Shown here piece by piece: positions 34,399 through 43,794 of a DNA stretch of 64,000 bases. This stretch comes from Sphingobacterium sp. GVS05A (lineage in GTDB: Bacteria > Bacteroidota > Bacteroidia > Sphingobacteriales > Sphingobacteriaceae). How positions within the stretch are numbered: the stretch's first letter is position 1; each line of letters opens with the position of its first letter. A model generated the notes under the pieces. That model was not told where the DNA came from. It saw only the letters and a program-made list of their open reading frames with translations, and made no database searches. The position numbers and the translations under genes were made by a program. The stretch spans positions 595,651 through 659,650 of the forward strand of contig NZ_JAHXYR010000004.1 in the NCBI RefSeq assembly GCF_019969845.1, given 5' to 3'.

Positions 34399-35403
34399 AT
34401 GGAATCACAGGAAAAACGAATTTTAATAGTAGGAGGTTATGGACAGGTTGGTAGTAACTTAGCACGTTTGATCAGAAAAGCAGATGGTGCCATTGAACTT
34501 ATTCTTGCAGGAAGAAACCCTCAAAATGGGGAAGTGCTAGCAAAGGAATTAACCAATGCTGGAACCGCCTATGTCAATCTTGAAGAAGGTTTTGATTTAT
34601 CTCAATTTGGGAAAATTCATCTTATTATATCCGCATTAGGTGACCACAGCAATATTTTAAGGGAAACTGCTATTTTGAATGGAATTGCCTGTATTACGGT
34701 AAGTGAATTGGCTGATCAGATCTCTCCTACGGCGTTTTTAAGCCTTCATAAAACGATTTCTGCCCCGATAGTATTTGCCGGGCACTGGCAGGCTGGATTA
34801 TTGACGCTTGTTGTTAAGCAGTTAGCAGCTAAATTCAGCCGTATTATACGTATAGAAACCGTGGGATTATATGACGAGAAAGATCCCGTAGGACCATTGG
34901 TTACAAACGAGGTAACAGGTTTTGTAGGTCAGGCATTAATTCGTCACGAAGGGAAGTGGCTATCTGTTGAAGCAAAAAATAATGCAAGAGCGATCGACTT
35001 GTACAATCATTCCTCGACAGCGGGCTATCCGATGAGCACCTTGGATGTTCCCAGTATTGCTGCTTTTACAGGTGCTAGCAATGTCCGGTTTGATTTTGCT
35101 GTAGGAGAATCGATAGGTAGTAGCAAAGGTTTGGAAGCCTCACACGATTTGTACATTGAAATTGAAGGCGTTTTATTATCTGGTGAAAAGTCGAAACTTC
35201 GTACAATAGTTTCAGGGCCAAGAGGAAATTCTCATCTTACTGCTGTCGGCGTATATTTAATAACGGAAAATATATTGGGTCTGAACGGACGGTCTGCACA
35301 GAAAAAGGGAGGTCTCTATCTTCCTGAAACTATTGTATCAACGGACAACATTATCAATCGTTTAAAAGAATTCGGAATCGATACCTTTGAAGAGATCAAT
35401 TAA
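34399..35403 (+). CDS. NAD(P)-binding protein, saccharopine dehydrogenase-like
   Basis: Rossmann start ILIVGGYGQVGSNLARLI (residues 8-25), then the layout of saccharopine dehydrogenase-like proteins (FAGHWQAGLLTLVVKQLAAK; ETVGLYDEKDPVGP). Only the fold can be assigned. It is controlled by the divergent TetR gene and followed 38 bases later by a SnoaL-type gene, so the two may act together. Confidence 0.8.
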   Translation: MESQEKRILIVGGYGQVGSNLARLIRKADGAIELILAGRNPQNGEVLAKELTNAGTAYVNLEEGFDLSQFGKIHLIISALGDHSNILRETAILNGIACITVSELADQISPTAFLSLHKTISAPIVFAGHWQAGLLTLVVKQLAAKFSRIIRIETVGLYDEKDPVGPLVTNEVTGFVGQALIRHEGKWLSVEAKNNARAIDLYNHSSTAGYPMSTLDVPSIAAFTGASNVRFDFAVGESIGSSKGLEASHDLYIEIEGVLLSGEKSKLRTIVSGPRGNSHLTAVGVYLITENILGLNGRSAQKKGGLYLPETIVSTDNIINRLKEFGIDTFEEIN

Positions 35404-35441
35404 AGTTTAATGTAAAAATCTATTCAATACAACTTTTTACT

Positions 35442-35882
35442 ATGAAAAGATCATTGATCATTATCCTACTATTTCTTGCTACATTCAATGTTACCGCACA
35501 AACAAAAAATAGCAATATAAAACATCAGACAGAAATGAATAACACAACAATCCTACACACTGCCAATGAATTTGTATCAAAAGGCGATTATGAAAGTTTT
35601 TTAGCTTACTGTACTCCTGACACCAAATGGGTTTTTGTAGGCGAGCGTATCCTTAATGGGAAAGAAGACGTCCGTGCTTATATGAAAGAGTTCTATAAAG
35701 AACCACCGGTGTTCAGTGTCGAAAAAGCTATCGAAGATGGCGATTTTGTTATGGTGACGGGGGAAATCCGATTAAAAAATAAAGCCGGAAAATATGAACA
35801 TTTTGATTATTGTGATATCTGGCGATTCGAAGATGGCAAAATAGCAGAACTAAAAGCATTCGTTATAGAGAAGAAACCTTAA
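35442..35882 (+). CDS. Secreted SnoaL-like (NTF2-fold) protein
   Basis: Signal peptide ending NVTAQTKNSN, then the cone-shaped NTF2 fold: TANEFVSKGDYESFLAYCTP, KEDVRAYMKEFY, HFDYCDIWRFEDGKIAELKA. Such proteins hydrolyse, isomerise or bind small compounds. Probably the last gene of the TetR-controlled operon. Confidence 0.8.
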   Translation: MKRSLIIILLFLATFNVTAQTKNSNIKHQTEMNNTTILHTANEFVSKGDYESFLAYCTPDTKWVFVGERILNGKEDVRAYMKEFYKEPPVFSVEKAIEDGDFVMVTGEIRLKNKAGKYEHFDYCDIWRFEDGKIAELKAFVIEKKP

Positions 35883-35891
35883 CGGATCATC

Positions 35892-35938
35892 AAATACATT
35901 AAAATTTGTAAGAAATACAAAATTTAATGTATTTTTTT
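35892..35938 (+). terminator. Terminator after SnoaL gene
   Basis: AAATACATTAAA/TTTAATGTATTT stem with a T-run, 10 bases after the stop. Confidence 0.7.
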
Positions 35939-36114
35939 ATGGAGGATATACTTGAATTTATCAGACAACATTTTATAAAAATATCTATTTTGCTACTCTT
36001 CTACTATTAATGCCACAAATGTTATTCCGGAATGAAAATTATTAATAGCAGGTAAGATTTGAACAGCTAAAATCCAAAGTAGTATATCTAACTTTGATCC
36101 GAGGAGTGAGTAGG

Positions 36115-36486
36115 ATGGATCTTCTCATCGCTTTCTTAAACGAGCTCTTTAGAGGTCGCAAGGTTATTGCTAACCTGTATTATAACAAAAATGAACATGT
36201 CGGGGATACAGAAGATATCGGTACTGTTATTTTTACTCATCTATTCGCCGGAAAGAAAAAGGAGGGAGCAGGAACACAAAAAAAGTTGAACATTATTGCA
36301 AATAAATACCTTACTAAAACGAATTATAAATCATGCCTCTCGAATATAAGATTGTCATTCGTTGTGATGAGAAAATACTTTAGATTTAAGTCGAATTTAT
36401 TTTTTGACGATCAGAAAAATCATGCTGTTTCAATAAAAAAGATTGAAGACAATAGCACCAGAACTTTAAAGTTAGTAGAACAGTAA
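36115..36486 (+). pseudogene. Rpn-family nuclease fragment fused to unknown sequence
   Basis: MDLLIAFLNELFRGRKVIAN, LYYNKNEHVGDTEDIGTVIF matches the intact Rpn-type gene at 52071 (codons 30-68) almost exactly. It then continues as an unrelated frame to 36486. Start and catalytic core are missing, so it is a remnant. Confidence 0.7.
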
Positions 36487-36488
36487 AA

Positions 36489-37376
36489 ATGAAACAAATT
36501 ATTATACTTGTCATCCTGTTTTTTCTTGGTATTTCAGCCTACGGGCAAGATTTGAAAAAACTTGATGATAGCTATTTTTTGGATTTAGAGAAATTTGAAA
36601 AAGGTTTTGGTATTTTGGAAATAAAAGTAAATACAGAAAATCTTGAAAAGGAGGTGGTTACACTCGAAAAAGGAGCCTATTTTTTGGAGAATAGAAATCA
36701 GAAGTTTTGCTTTACAATAAACGAGAAACATGAATTTACCGAAACCGCCAAAGCCCAAATAACCAAAGGAAAGAAATTATACACTTTGTATTTTACTTTT
36801 GAAAATGGGCAGGCAATTGAAACAGATCTAAAGGATACTTCAGGACATCTTATCAGCCGTTTTGAAACAAAAGACTCCGCTTTTGTAGTCAAACATTTTC
36901 GTCGAACGGGGAAATTAGACAAAAAAATCGTTTTAAAAATTGGGGGAGGTATCTCTGATGCTGTTGAGACAACCTACTATGAGAATGGGAATGTAAAATC
37001 GGAAAACGACCATATAAATAAAACGACAAGATTATTTTATGAAAATGGGAAAGCAGAATATTTTTATCATTCCGGTACAGAAGAAAAAATTTATTTTAAT
37101 GAAAATGGACAGAAAACAACACATAGCTACCACTCCAAAGATAAGGCATGGTGTACTGAACATTTTGAGAATGGAACTATTGTAAGCAAAAATTGCAATA
37201 GCGCAGATCATTCACGAAAGGTGCAATATTACTACAAAAATGGGCAACTAGATTATTACGAGGTCGAGCTGTTTTCAACTGGTGAAATAAAAAAATATGA
37301 TAACAACGACAAGTTAGTAGAAAGCAGAAAAGCGACGTATCCTAACATGGCACCCAACTCAAAAAAAACTGAATAA
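36489..37376 (+). CDS. Secreted MORN/YwqK-like repeat protein
   Basis: Signal peptide ending LGISAYGQ. From about residue 170 are several 20-24-residue repeats of the type YYENGNVKSENDH, LFYENGKAEYFYHSG, IYFNENGQKTTHSY, HFENGTIVSKN and YYYKNGQLDYYEVEL, as in YwqK-type antitoxin/MORN-variant proteins. Function unknown; these repeats often bind partner proteins or lipids. Confidence 0.75.
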   Translation: MKQIIILVILFFLGISAYGQDLKKLDDSYFLDLEKFEKGFGILEIKVNTENLEKEVVTLEKGAYFLENRNQKFCFTINEKHEFTETAKAQITKGKKLYTLYFTFENGQAIETDLKDTSGHLISRFETKDSAFVVKHFRRTGKLDKKIVLKIGGGISDAVETTYYENGNVKSENDHINKTTRLFYENGKAEYFYHSGTEEKIYFNENGQKTTHSYHSKDKAWCTEHFENGTIVSKNCNSADHSRKVQYYYKNGQLDYYEVELFSTGEIKKYDNNDKLVESRKATYPNMAPNSKKTE

Positions 37377-37486
37377 TTTTCTTAAAATGAACTATAGTGC
37401 CAAAGCCAAATTATTTTTTTTAGCGTAAAAAAGGAAATAGCCAACATCTTATCGGCAATAGGCAACTCACAGCTTTGGAGCAGGAT

Positions 37487-38122
37487 TTATCCCTTTTTAG
37501 AATAGAGGTAAGGCCTGCTCTTATCAGTTTGCTTGCGTTCTGCTTTTGGTATTATTTTTTTCTCCAATATTTCCTGGCCGACATATTTCTTGAGCATAAT
37601 ACTGAGACGCCCAGGACTGATTACAATTTGATGCATTGTTTCGAAATCAGCCGACATTTGTTCAACGGTACGTGCTACTGAAAAGTATTCGGTGGCATAG
37701 ATCATTTGAGCCAGAAAATCTCGCTCATGCTTAAGTACCGCATTAACACCTTTTTTAAGTAGTTTCTTGCTTATGATGTCTCGCTGCTGCTTACGTAAAG
37801 GTGAAGATTCCTTTTTGAACAGGCTCAATTCCTCGAGATTTTTACAGTCAATAGAAAGCACTTTCTGGGGATCGAAAAAATCTGAAAGAGCGATTTTGAA
37901 TGGCGAACAAAGACGAGCGAAACTATCGAGTGAAATAGATAAAGATGCTTTGGAAATGCTTCTTAGGGTCGAATAAGACACCCCAGTAAAGATGGCCAAC
38001 CGATCCAATGACAATTCTGTCAAAGCGCAGATTTCTAATATCCTTTTTGATACAAGATTTGCTAAATCAACGTCAATCAATTTTCCCATTCCATTTTTTT
38101 TCGCCGGTTCTATATTAATCAT
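37487..38122 (-). CDS. HTH (Xre-like) DNA-binding protein
   Basis: The segment CALTELSLDRLAIFTGVSYS, TLRSISKASLSIS has the helix-turn-helix form of Xre-type regulators, followed by a helical domain and a basic tail (KKIIPKAERKQTDKSRPY). An alternative start is M12 at 38089. It lies after the fimbrillin operon's terminator. Possible regulator of that operon. Confidence 0.65.
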   Translation of the reverse strand: MINIEPAKKNGMGKLIDVDLANLVSKRILEICALTELSLDRLAIFTGVSYSTLRSISKASLSISLDSFARLCSPFKIALSDFFDPQKVLSIDCKNLEELSLFKKESSPLRKQQRDIISKKLLKKGVNAVLKHERDFLAQMIYATEYFSVARTVEQMSADFETMHQIVISPGRLSIMLKKYVGQEILEKKIIPKAERKQTDKSRPYLYSKKG

Positions 38123-38136
38123 AACATGTTAAAGAT

Positions 38137-38167
38137 ATAGCTTCTTCCTTCGAAGGAAGAAGCTATA
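38137..38167 (-). terminator. Terminator of fimbrillin operon
   Basis: TAGCTTCTTCC/GGAAGAAGCTA perfect palindrome around TTCGAA, 11 bases after the stop at 38178. Confidence 0.75.
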
Positions 38168-38177
38168 TTCTAATATC

Positions 38178-39974
38178 TTATTTATCCTGGATACAGCGTA
38201 CATTGTAGCCTACCGGCTTGTCTGCTGCGCTGATAGATCCCAGAGTAAAGGGAGCGGCTCTAAGTGAAAAATAGTTACTAAAATTACTATTAGTAGGGGA
38301 TTGTGTAGATGTTGCGTAATATCCCGCACGTCCTCTATATGATAAGGAACCGCTGTTTAGCTCGCGCCTTCCCGAAGCGGGAAATATTAAGTTAATATCA
38401 CCGCTTTTTTTGCTGGTGAAAGTAATGGCAGCATCATATCCGGGCATATTAGCAAGGGTCGAAACATCGCCCCAGGTACCTGATTGTGTCGATAGTGAAA
38501 GGCTAGTTAGCTTATCATATTCTGACCTTGTTGGTAATCTTGCTCCAGAGGAACACGGATCATTGGCGGCGACTTTTGTAGGATTAGCCTCAGTTCCACT
38601 GTTCCATGAATTTGCCGGTAGATAAACATTGTTATTCCATCCCGCGATAGCGCCGTCCCCACTGGTAATTGCATTTGCCACAACAGCTTGTTGTCCCCAT
38701 TGGTAAAAATTACCGTGTAGAGCCTGTGTTGACGGGCCGTTTAAATTCCCGGAGGCTGGGTTCAGCACATTGGCCCCTAGGTTATAACGGTCCCAGCGGT
38801 AACCGCCGATTACGGCATACAGTGCATCGGATGCATTAGCAGTTCTGGTTTCATTTGCAGCATTAACATAACGGTCGCTGTTAAAGCGCAATTTTAACGT
38901 ATACGAATATCCTGGTTTCATCCCCTGGCCCGCATTTGAGAAAGTAAAATAAGCATCACTGGTATTTACATCATGACCAATTTTTATACTCCCTGCGTTT
39001 ATAACAATACTAAGTTGAAAATTTGTCAGCCCTTGTGTATTAACTATCACAGTTCTTCCTGTTGTTGTTAAATTTGGCAACGGATAGTAATTTGGCGGAT
39101 TTGGGTTGCCCGTACCAGGGATCACCTGTCCAGTACTCATGTTTATGATGGGTGCGTTTACAGATCCTTGGGTATAATCAATGCTTCCGTTCACAGGCAC
39201 TTCAGAAACATAACCTCCTTTTTGATATCCGGCCTGACCAAAAGTTCCAACTGCATCGCTATCATCCACCTGAATTGTTACCTGAGTAAACATGTGTTGA
39301 AGAGGGGTGGTTAAGGGTGTGGGTACACCGCCACCAAGAATTGTCACATCTTTTTCCACAGCATACATATAATCCCCGCTGGTTTCCGTAAAAGTTGGGA
39401 AATTTAAAGTAAAACCTGTCTCGGGATCACTTGTTGGATACATATTTTTATCTGTGGGAACAGCTGGAGGATCGTCTGTTGTCGAGCCTAGCGAAAAAAT
39501 ATAAAAATTATATTTATGCCCTACTTGCAGTTTATCTCCAAAAAACACTTGGTTTGGATCTGAGGCATCACCCACAGCCTGGTCAACATACGTACCGTCT
39601 GTTTCAAAAGCGACAATCCTATATTTTACAGCCCCGCGCAAAGAAAGCAATTTAGTGGCGGCCTTTGTACTGGATGCTTTGAGTACTGAGCCTGTAGATG
39701 TATTTTCAGTAAGTTCTGCCGTGATTGTAAATGGTCCTGACTGAACTTCCTTTGTCACATTGAATGCTTTTGTTGCTTTACCGTTTGTTGAAGCTTTTGT
39801 CGCTGTCCCAAGGTCACCACTAAATTCGGATTCGGTTAAAGAGAATTTTACTCCGCCTTGGCCTGCTTCAATGGTATTATCATCTTTTCCTTTATTACAC
39901 GAGACCGCCAAAAGTAAGAGTAGAACTAGGGATAATGTCAGCTTTGCAATTGGATATATTGTTTTCTTTTTCAT
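38178..39974 (-). CDS. Fimbrillin-like lipoprotein with FISUMP-type C-terminus
   Basis: From ATG 39974: MKKKTIYPIAKL, lipobox LLLLLAVSCNKG. The N-terminal half is a fimbrillin-type (Mfa/FimA-like) beta-sandwich (VKYRIVAFETDGTYVDQAVG; LQVGHKYNFYIFSL; TPLQHMFTQVTIQV). The C-terminal region (AVIGGYRWDRYNLGANVLNP, GNFYQWGQQ, LPTRSEYDKL, GYNVRCIQD) is the FISUMP domain found in surface proteins. It is an outer-membrane-anchored surface protein, perhaps pilus subunit or adhesin. The small gene upstream is probably co-transcribed. Confidence 0.85.
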   Translation of the reverse strand: MKKKTIYPIAKLTLSLVLLLLLAVSCNKGKDDNTIEAGQGGVKFSLTESEFSGDLGTATKASTNGKATKAFNVTKEVQSGPFTITAELTENTSTGSVLKASSTKAATKLLSLRGAVKYRIVAFETDGTYVDQAVGDASDPNQVFFGDKLQVGHKYNFYIFSLGSTTDDPPAVPTDKNMYPTSDPETGFTLNFPTFTETSGDYMYAVEKDVTILGGGVPTPLTTPLQHMFTQVTIQVDDSDAVGTFGQAGYQKGGYVSEVPVNGSIDYTQGSVNAPIINMSTGQVIPGTGNPNPPNYYPLPNLTTTGRTVIVNTQGLTNFQLSIVINAGSIKIGHDVNTSDAYFTFSNAGQGMKPGYSYTLKLRFNSDRYVNAANETRTANASDALYAVIGGYRWDRYNLGANVLNPASGNLNGPSTQALHGNFYQWGQQAVVANAITSGDGAIAGWNNNVYLPANSWNSGTEANPTKVAANDPCSSGARLPTRSEYDKLTSLSLSTQSGTWGDVSTLANMPGYDAAITFTSKKSGDINLIFPASGRRELNSGSLSYRGRAGYYATSTQSPTNSNFSNYFSLRAAPFTLGSISAADKPVGYNVRCIQDK

Positions 39975-39994
39975 CTTAAAGGTTTTGATTGTAA

Positions 39995-40186
39995 TTAGTT
40001 CCACCATTCGCCACTCGGGTCCTGGGTTTCTGTTCCGCCATTATTCCAGTCATTTTCAGTTACACCGGACCCACCTCCCGGCTGGACCGATCCTTGCGAG
40101 CCCGCAGCCACGCCTTGTTCCATCTCAATCTGCAATTGCTCGACTAAAGGTTTGATGTAAATCATCTTTTCAGTTCTTTTTTTCAT
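39995..40186 (-). CDS. Small glycine-rich protein upstream of fimbrillin gene
   Basis: 63 residues: MKKRTEKMIYIKPLVEQLQI, EMEQGVAAGSQGSVQPGGGS, and a tail VTENDWNNGGTETQDPSG ending EWWN. No signal peptide. Similar short proteins are often found at the front of surface-lipoprotein operons in this group; function unknown. The gene is 20 bases before the frame of the fimbrillin gene. Confidence 0.6.
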   Translation of the reverse strand: MKKRTEKMIYIKPLVEQLQIEMEQGVAAGSQGSVQPGGGSGVTENDWNNGGTETQDPSGEWWN

Positions 40187-41259
40187 GTTTTATATTATTT
40201 GGCATATAATTTAATCTTTGGTTATAAATATTGATATATTAGGTGTTGTCCTGTTTCAATTTCAATTTTATATAAGATCAATGTGTAACTTAAGTTTAGG
40301 TGATCTATGGCCAGTTTTATTTTAAATCACTATCTATTATAACAAATATTTGCATATAGAACCTTGATATAGTGAATGATATCACTTATCGATTATAAAG
40401 ATAGGGTAGGATTAAAAGAAATATCAAAACCTTGGTATCACACATATATCACATAATTTTAAACAATTAATAATCAGGACTTTTAGTCTATAAACCTTAT
40501 GCCATTTTGCTTACTTTATTCTCATTTGTAATAAAGTTTTTTTCTAGGCAAAGTTGCCAATTGTATACATAATGGGTTTTAAAGAGGTACATCAGATCAG
40601 AAGAGGTGTAAAAGAGCACTAATAACATAGTGTAATATGAAATATAAAATATCGCTTTGCTCAGCCTCTCCATCAGATATAAACGTACCAACGGATACAA
40701 ATGATGGTCTACATACCTATTATAATGGCAAAGGTTATAGAAGTTTTTGTAGGCTTTTATATAACTTTTTACTGGCAGGTGAATTGGAGCCTGCACATTT
40801 TTTCACTGAAAAGCGTTACGGGGGTATATATTCTAAAATTTAATCCATGGCCTTCCTCAATACGTATTATAAATCTTAATAAAATATAAATCTGTGTTTT
40901 AGATTTCTGAACATAAGTGATATAAATGTGATGTTAATGTGAGGTCAACTTTTTCTAAATCTTTTCTCAAAATATGAATATTTGATACGGGGATAAAGAC
41001 ACCCATTCTGATAAGAAACTGTGGGAAATTGAATGGCTCACAATACTGTTGCGTGCTAGAACTTTGACTTTGGAATTCAGATGATTTAATATATGGTCTT
41101 ATGCAAAAGGAGGTTCCAGGGAAATATATTGGAAAGGCCGATAGGGTTAAAATAAAAGTGGATCTCGTTTAATCGAGCGAGGATCAAATTGTTATTACGA
41201 TAAAATTCTCAAAGGATAGTACAGGTCATCTGAAGAAAAGGATAGGACAGCTAGCTACT
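40187..41259. other. Long AT-rich non-coding region
   Basis: About 1 kb with no gene I can support. It contains the promoter and a possible long leader of the minus-strand fimbrillin operon, and ends in front of the HTH gene. Two overlapping open frames on opposite strands near 40500-40890 have no protein character. Confidence 0.5.
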
Positions 41260-41586
41260 ATGAAAAACACAATATCCAAAATGGATCCAAACATATACAA
41301 CAACTTAATTGATTTAGCCAAAAAAAACAATGCGGAATTTTTGACCTTATTTAATGAACTTTATCCCAACTTTTTTAAGTCATTGTTGATAATAAATCCT
41401 AAAATGCGAAGTGGTGAGCTAGAGTTCTGTGCTATGGCTTTTCTCAATTTCTCAACAAAAAACATTGCTAAGTACACGTCTGTTACAATACGTGCTGTAC
41501 AGGTTCGAAAAAACAGATTACGTAAAAAGTTGAATATCCCTTCTGATTTAGATTTTAATATTTGGATGCGCTCGCGCATACAATAG
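41260..41586 (+). CDS. LuxR-type HTH protein (stand-alone C-terminal domain)
   Basis: The 108-residue protein is the C-terminal domain usually found at the end of long Bacteroidota TPR regulators: LFNELYPNFFKSL, FCAMAFLNFSTKNIAKYTSV (HTH), TIRAVQVRKNRLRKKLNIPS, DLDFNIWM. The sensor and TPR parts are absent, so it may be a remnant of a larger regulator, though start and stop are clean. Confidence 0.6.
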   Translation: MKNTISKMDPNIYNNLIDLAKKNNAEFLTLFNELYPNFFKSLLIINPKMRSGELEFCAMAFLNFSTKNIAKYTSVTIRAVQVRKNRLRKKLNIPSDLDFNIWMRSRIQ

Positions 41587-41591
41587 CAAAA

Positions 41592-41774
41592 AGAAGTATA
41601 TAAAAAATCCACATCCTGAATGCTCCCTATCGCCGGAGTTGCTTCCAAAGCCCGAATAGCAGATGCTCTTTCTGCCTTACTGCTGATAACCGTTACTTGG
41701 TGTCCTTTCCCGACCAATAATTCCGTAAGCAGTTTTTCGATGTTTCCTAAGGAACCGGTTATTACTATATTCAT
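41592..41774 (-). pseudogene. NAD(P)-binding (NmrA-like) protein, N-terminal fragment
   Basis: MNIVITGSLGNIEKLLTELL, VGKGHQVTVISSKAERASAI is the N-terminal Rossmann unit of an NmrA/SDR-like protein, but after about 60 residues it runs into antisense of the HTH gene. The remainder is deleted. Confidence 0.7.
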
Positions 41775-41970
41775 ATCTTGATTTTATACAAGCAAATTTC
41801 CGTCAACCAACTGGAAGAAAATTAACGGAATCAGGGCAATGATAAACTAAAACGTGGGTGACACGCTAAAACAGACACTCTTTATTATTAAATAAATGGC
41901 TGATTAATAACAGTAAAAAAAGTTCAACATTCGATTCTAAGGAACATTGAAGTTAATTTGGCATCGCTAA

Positions 41971-42264
41971 TTATTGTTGCAATAATTCTACAGTACTGCG
42001 GTATCGGGGATGGTAGGAAGGTATACATTTAATATATCCGTAATTCTGGAGTTCCTTAAAGTATTTATGATATGTGGGAGTAGTATTAATATGCGACATT
42101 GCCATTAGCTTACTTCTGCTGACCCGGATAATCTTGCTCTCATTCTGTCGATAGGCTAGGCGAGCTATTGCAAGGAGTAAGCTAATATGCCATACATTAA
42201 GTCGAGGATCATTACAGATATTATCGAGGTATTCAATACCTTTTTTTGGTGGGTCAGTTTTCAT
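41971..42264 (-). CDS. Hypothetical mobile-element protein (HTH-like)
   Basis: From ATG 42264: MKTDPPKKGIEYLDNICNDP, then VWHISLLLAIARLAYRQNES, IRVSRSKLMAMSHINTTPTY and YIKCIPSYHPRYRS. The SRSKLMAMSHINTTPTYHKY stretch looks like a winged helix. Such proteins occur near integrative elements of Bacteroidota. It follows the broken HTH gene (stop at 42254-42256) with overlapping frames. Confidence 0.6.
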   Translation of the reverse strand: MKTDPPKKGIEYLDNICNDPRLNVWHISLLLAIARLAYRQNESKIIRVSRSKLMAMSHINTTPTYHKYFKELQNYGYIKCIPSYHPRYRSTVELLQQ

Positions 42265-42517
42265 CTTCAAATAATTTTTGTAAATCCGTTTTGTAGTAGT
42301 AGTAAGAATCCCAAATTTTTTTGTAGCGTATCTTTCCAGTAATTCTTAAATTTTACAAGGTTGCGGGAGAGATGTCCATCATTTTGCGAATAGCCTTACT
42401 TCGTAACCAATTAAATTCCTCCTTAGGTTGATTAATAGTGGCTTCCAATAATCATTCTATATCTGAAATTATTTTTATCCTGAAAATTTCCAGATCTTGT
42501 TTTGATAGAATTTTCAT
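42254..42517 (-). pseudogene. Excisionase-type HTH protein, two in-frame stops
   Basis: MKILSKQDLEIFRIKIISDI E-stop-LLEATINQPKEEFNWLRS, KAIRKMMDISPATL-stop-NLRITGK, then YYYYKTDLQKLFEDEN. It is the 88-codon MerR/excisionase-like family found on mobile elements. Stops are TGA after SDIE and TAA after PATL, where CAA (Gln) is expected. Confidence 0.7.
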
Positions 42518-42676
42518 ATTTAAAATTTTGTATGGTTCAAAATTCTAAAAGGCTAGTAGAAGGTTGGGAGGGTGTATTATTGGGAGCTTATCTTTTCCTA
42601 GAACTTCCGTTTCGTAAATTTAACAGGAGATAGTTCATTATTAGGATTATAAATTTTATTTGCTAAATAATAACGC

Positions 42677-43081
42677 TTATTTTTTACCTGTAACGGAATT
42701 TCCAGATGACATTTCCTGTTTTATTTTTTCTCGGTGTTGCATTCCCCATTTAGTCATGGCATCAACCACTTCTTGTAAAGTATAACTGTAGGGAAGCAAT
42801 TCGTACGCTATCGTTATGGGGTAACCAATCTCAACTTTTTTCACAATGAAGCCGTTCATTTCCAGCTCCTTTAATTCACTGGATAGAACTCTAGCAGAAA
42901 TTCCCGTCACCTGTCTTTGGATTTCCGTGAATCTTTTATTTCCTCGACCCATTGCGATGATAATCATTAGCTTCCATTTGCCCCCGATAGTATATAATGC
43001 ATCTGACATAGCCATTAAAACTTTGTGACATTCTTCTGTGAATGCTTTGTTATCTATCTGATTTTCTTGTGATTCTGCCAT
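42677..43081 (-). CDS. HxlR family transcriptional regulator
   Basis: HTH core YTIGGKWKLMIIIAMGRGNK, RFTEIQRQVTGISARVLSSE and the wing GYPITIAYELLPYS. A cysteine (ECHKVLMAMS) precedes the HTH in the redox-sensing position. It is divergent from the SnoaL gene 124 bases away. Confidence 0.88.
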   Translation of the reverse strand: MAESQENQIDNKAFTEECHKVLMAMSDALYTIGGKWKLMIIIAMGRGNKRFTEIQRQVTGISARVLSSELKELEMNGFIVKKVEIGYPITIAYELLPYSYTLQEVVDAMTKWGMQHREKIKQEMSSGNSVTGKK

Positions 43082-43146
43082 AACTAAGGTATTTGATAGT
43101 CGCTAACCTTTAGGTAACAACTAATAAAATGTAAGCAAATATAATA

Positions 43147-43154
43147 TAATTTTG
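43147..43154 (+). promoter_or_regulatory. Bacteroidota -7 box of SnoaL gene
   Basis: TAATTTTG matches the Bacteroidota -7 consensus TAnnTTTG, about 50 bases before the ATG at 43206; a clear -33 TTTG is not seen. Confidence 0.35.
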
Positions 43155-43205
43155 TCGTGTTAAGCTTACAGAATTGAGTATTAAATTTTAATAAATAATA
43201 ACATT

Positions 43206-43643
43206 ATGACATTAGAAAATTTAGAGACAAAGCAAAAGTTAAGAGACCTGATCGACAGTTATGCCTACCTTAGTGATGAATGGAAGATCTCGGAGGTTAT
43301 GGACCTGTTCACGCCTGATGTAACTTATAGGGTTTATATGAGCGGTGCTTTAATAGCAGATGTTTCGGGCAGGGAATCTATGGAACATGATTTTAATCTC
43401 CATGCGTCCCAGGTAAAGACCTACTTCACGTTGAATGGCCAGCATACCGTTGAAATACGCGGAGATAATGCTACCGGTATTTCCTTTGCTCAGATCAAGA
43501 TGATCAGGGAGGTGGAAGGAAAAGATGTTTTAACTGATTATAGTGTAAAATATGATGATAAATATGTGCTTATTGATGGTAAATGGCTAATCAAGGATCG
43601 TATTGCTCACTTCCTGATCATTGAATCCAGAAATCTTTCCTGA
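43206..43643 (+). CDS. SnoaL-like (NTF2-fold) protein
   Basis: 145 residues: LRDLIDSYAYLSDEWKISEV, MDLFTPDVTYRVYMSGALIA, and LTDYSVKYDDKYVLIDGKWL, the layout of SnoaL/bile acid dehydratase-like proteins. No signal peptide. Probably controlled by the divergent HxlR gene. Confidence 0.8.
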   Translation: MTLENLETKQKLRDLIDSYAYLSDEWKISEVMDLFTPDVTYRVYMSGALIADVSGRESMEHDFNLHASQVKTYFTLNGQHTVEIRGDNATGISFAQIKMIREVEGKDVLTDYSVKYDDKYVLIDGKWLIKDRIAHFLIIESRNLS

Positions 43644-43661
43644 TCATTATTTTAAAATAGC

Positions 43662-43690
43662 AAGCCGTGAAATCGAAAGTTTCACGGCTT
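43662..43690. terminator. Terminator between convergent genes
   Basis: AAGCCGTGAAA/TTTCACGGCTT perfect 11-base stem with loop TCGAAAG. Confidence 0.75.
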
Positions 43691-43794
43691 ATGCTTGAGA
43701 CTCTTTATGGGCCGTTTAATATATTGGTCAATATTTTTATTAGCATAGAGGCAATTTGATAAATAAATATGGGTAATACTGATCGGGCTAACAT

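Noticed and set aside
40497..40889. Three overlapping open frames on both strands in the non-coding kilobase
   Set aside because: They have no family features or plausible neighbours, and codon use looks like AT-rich chance.
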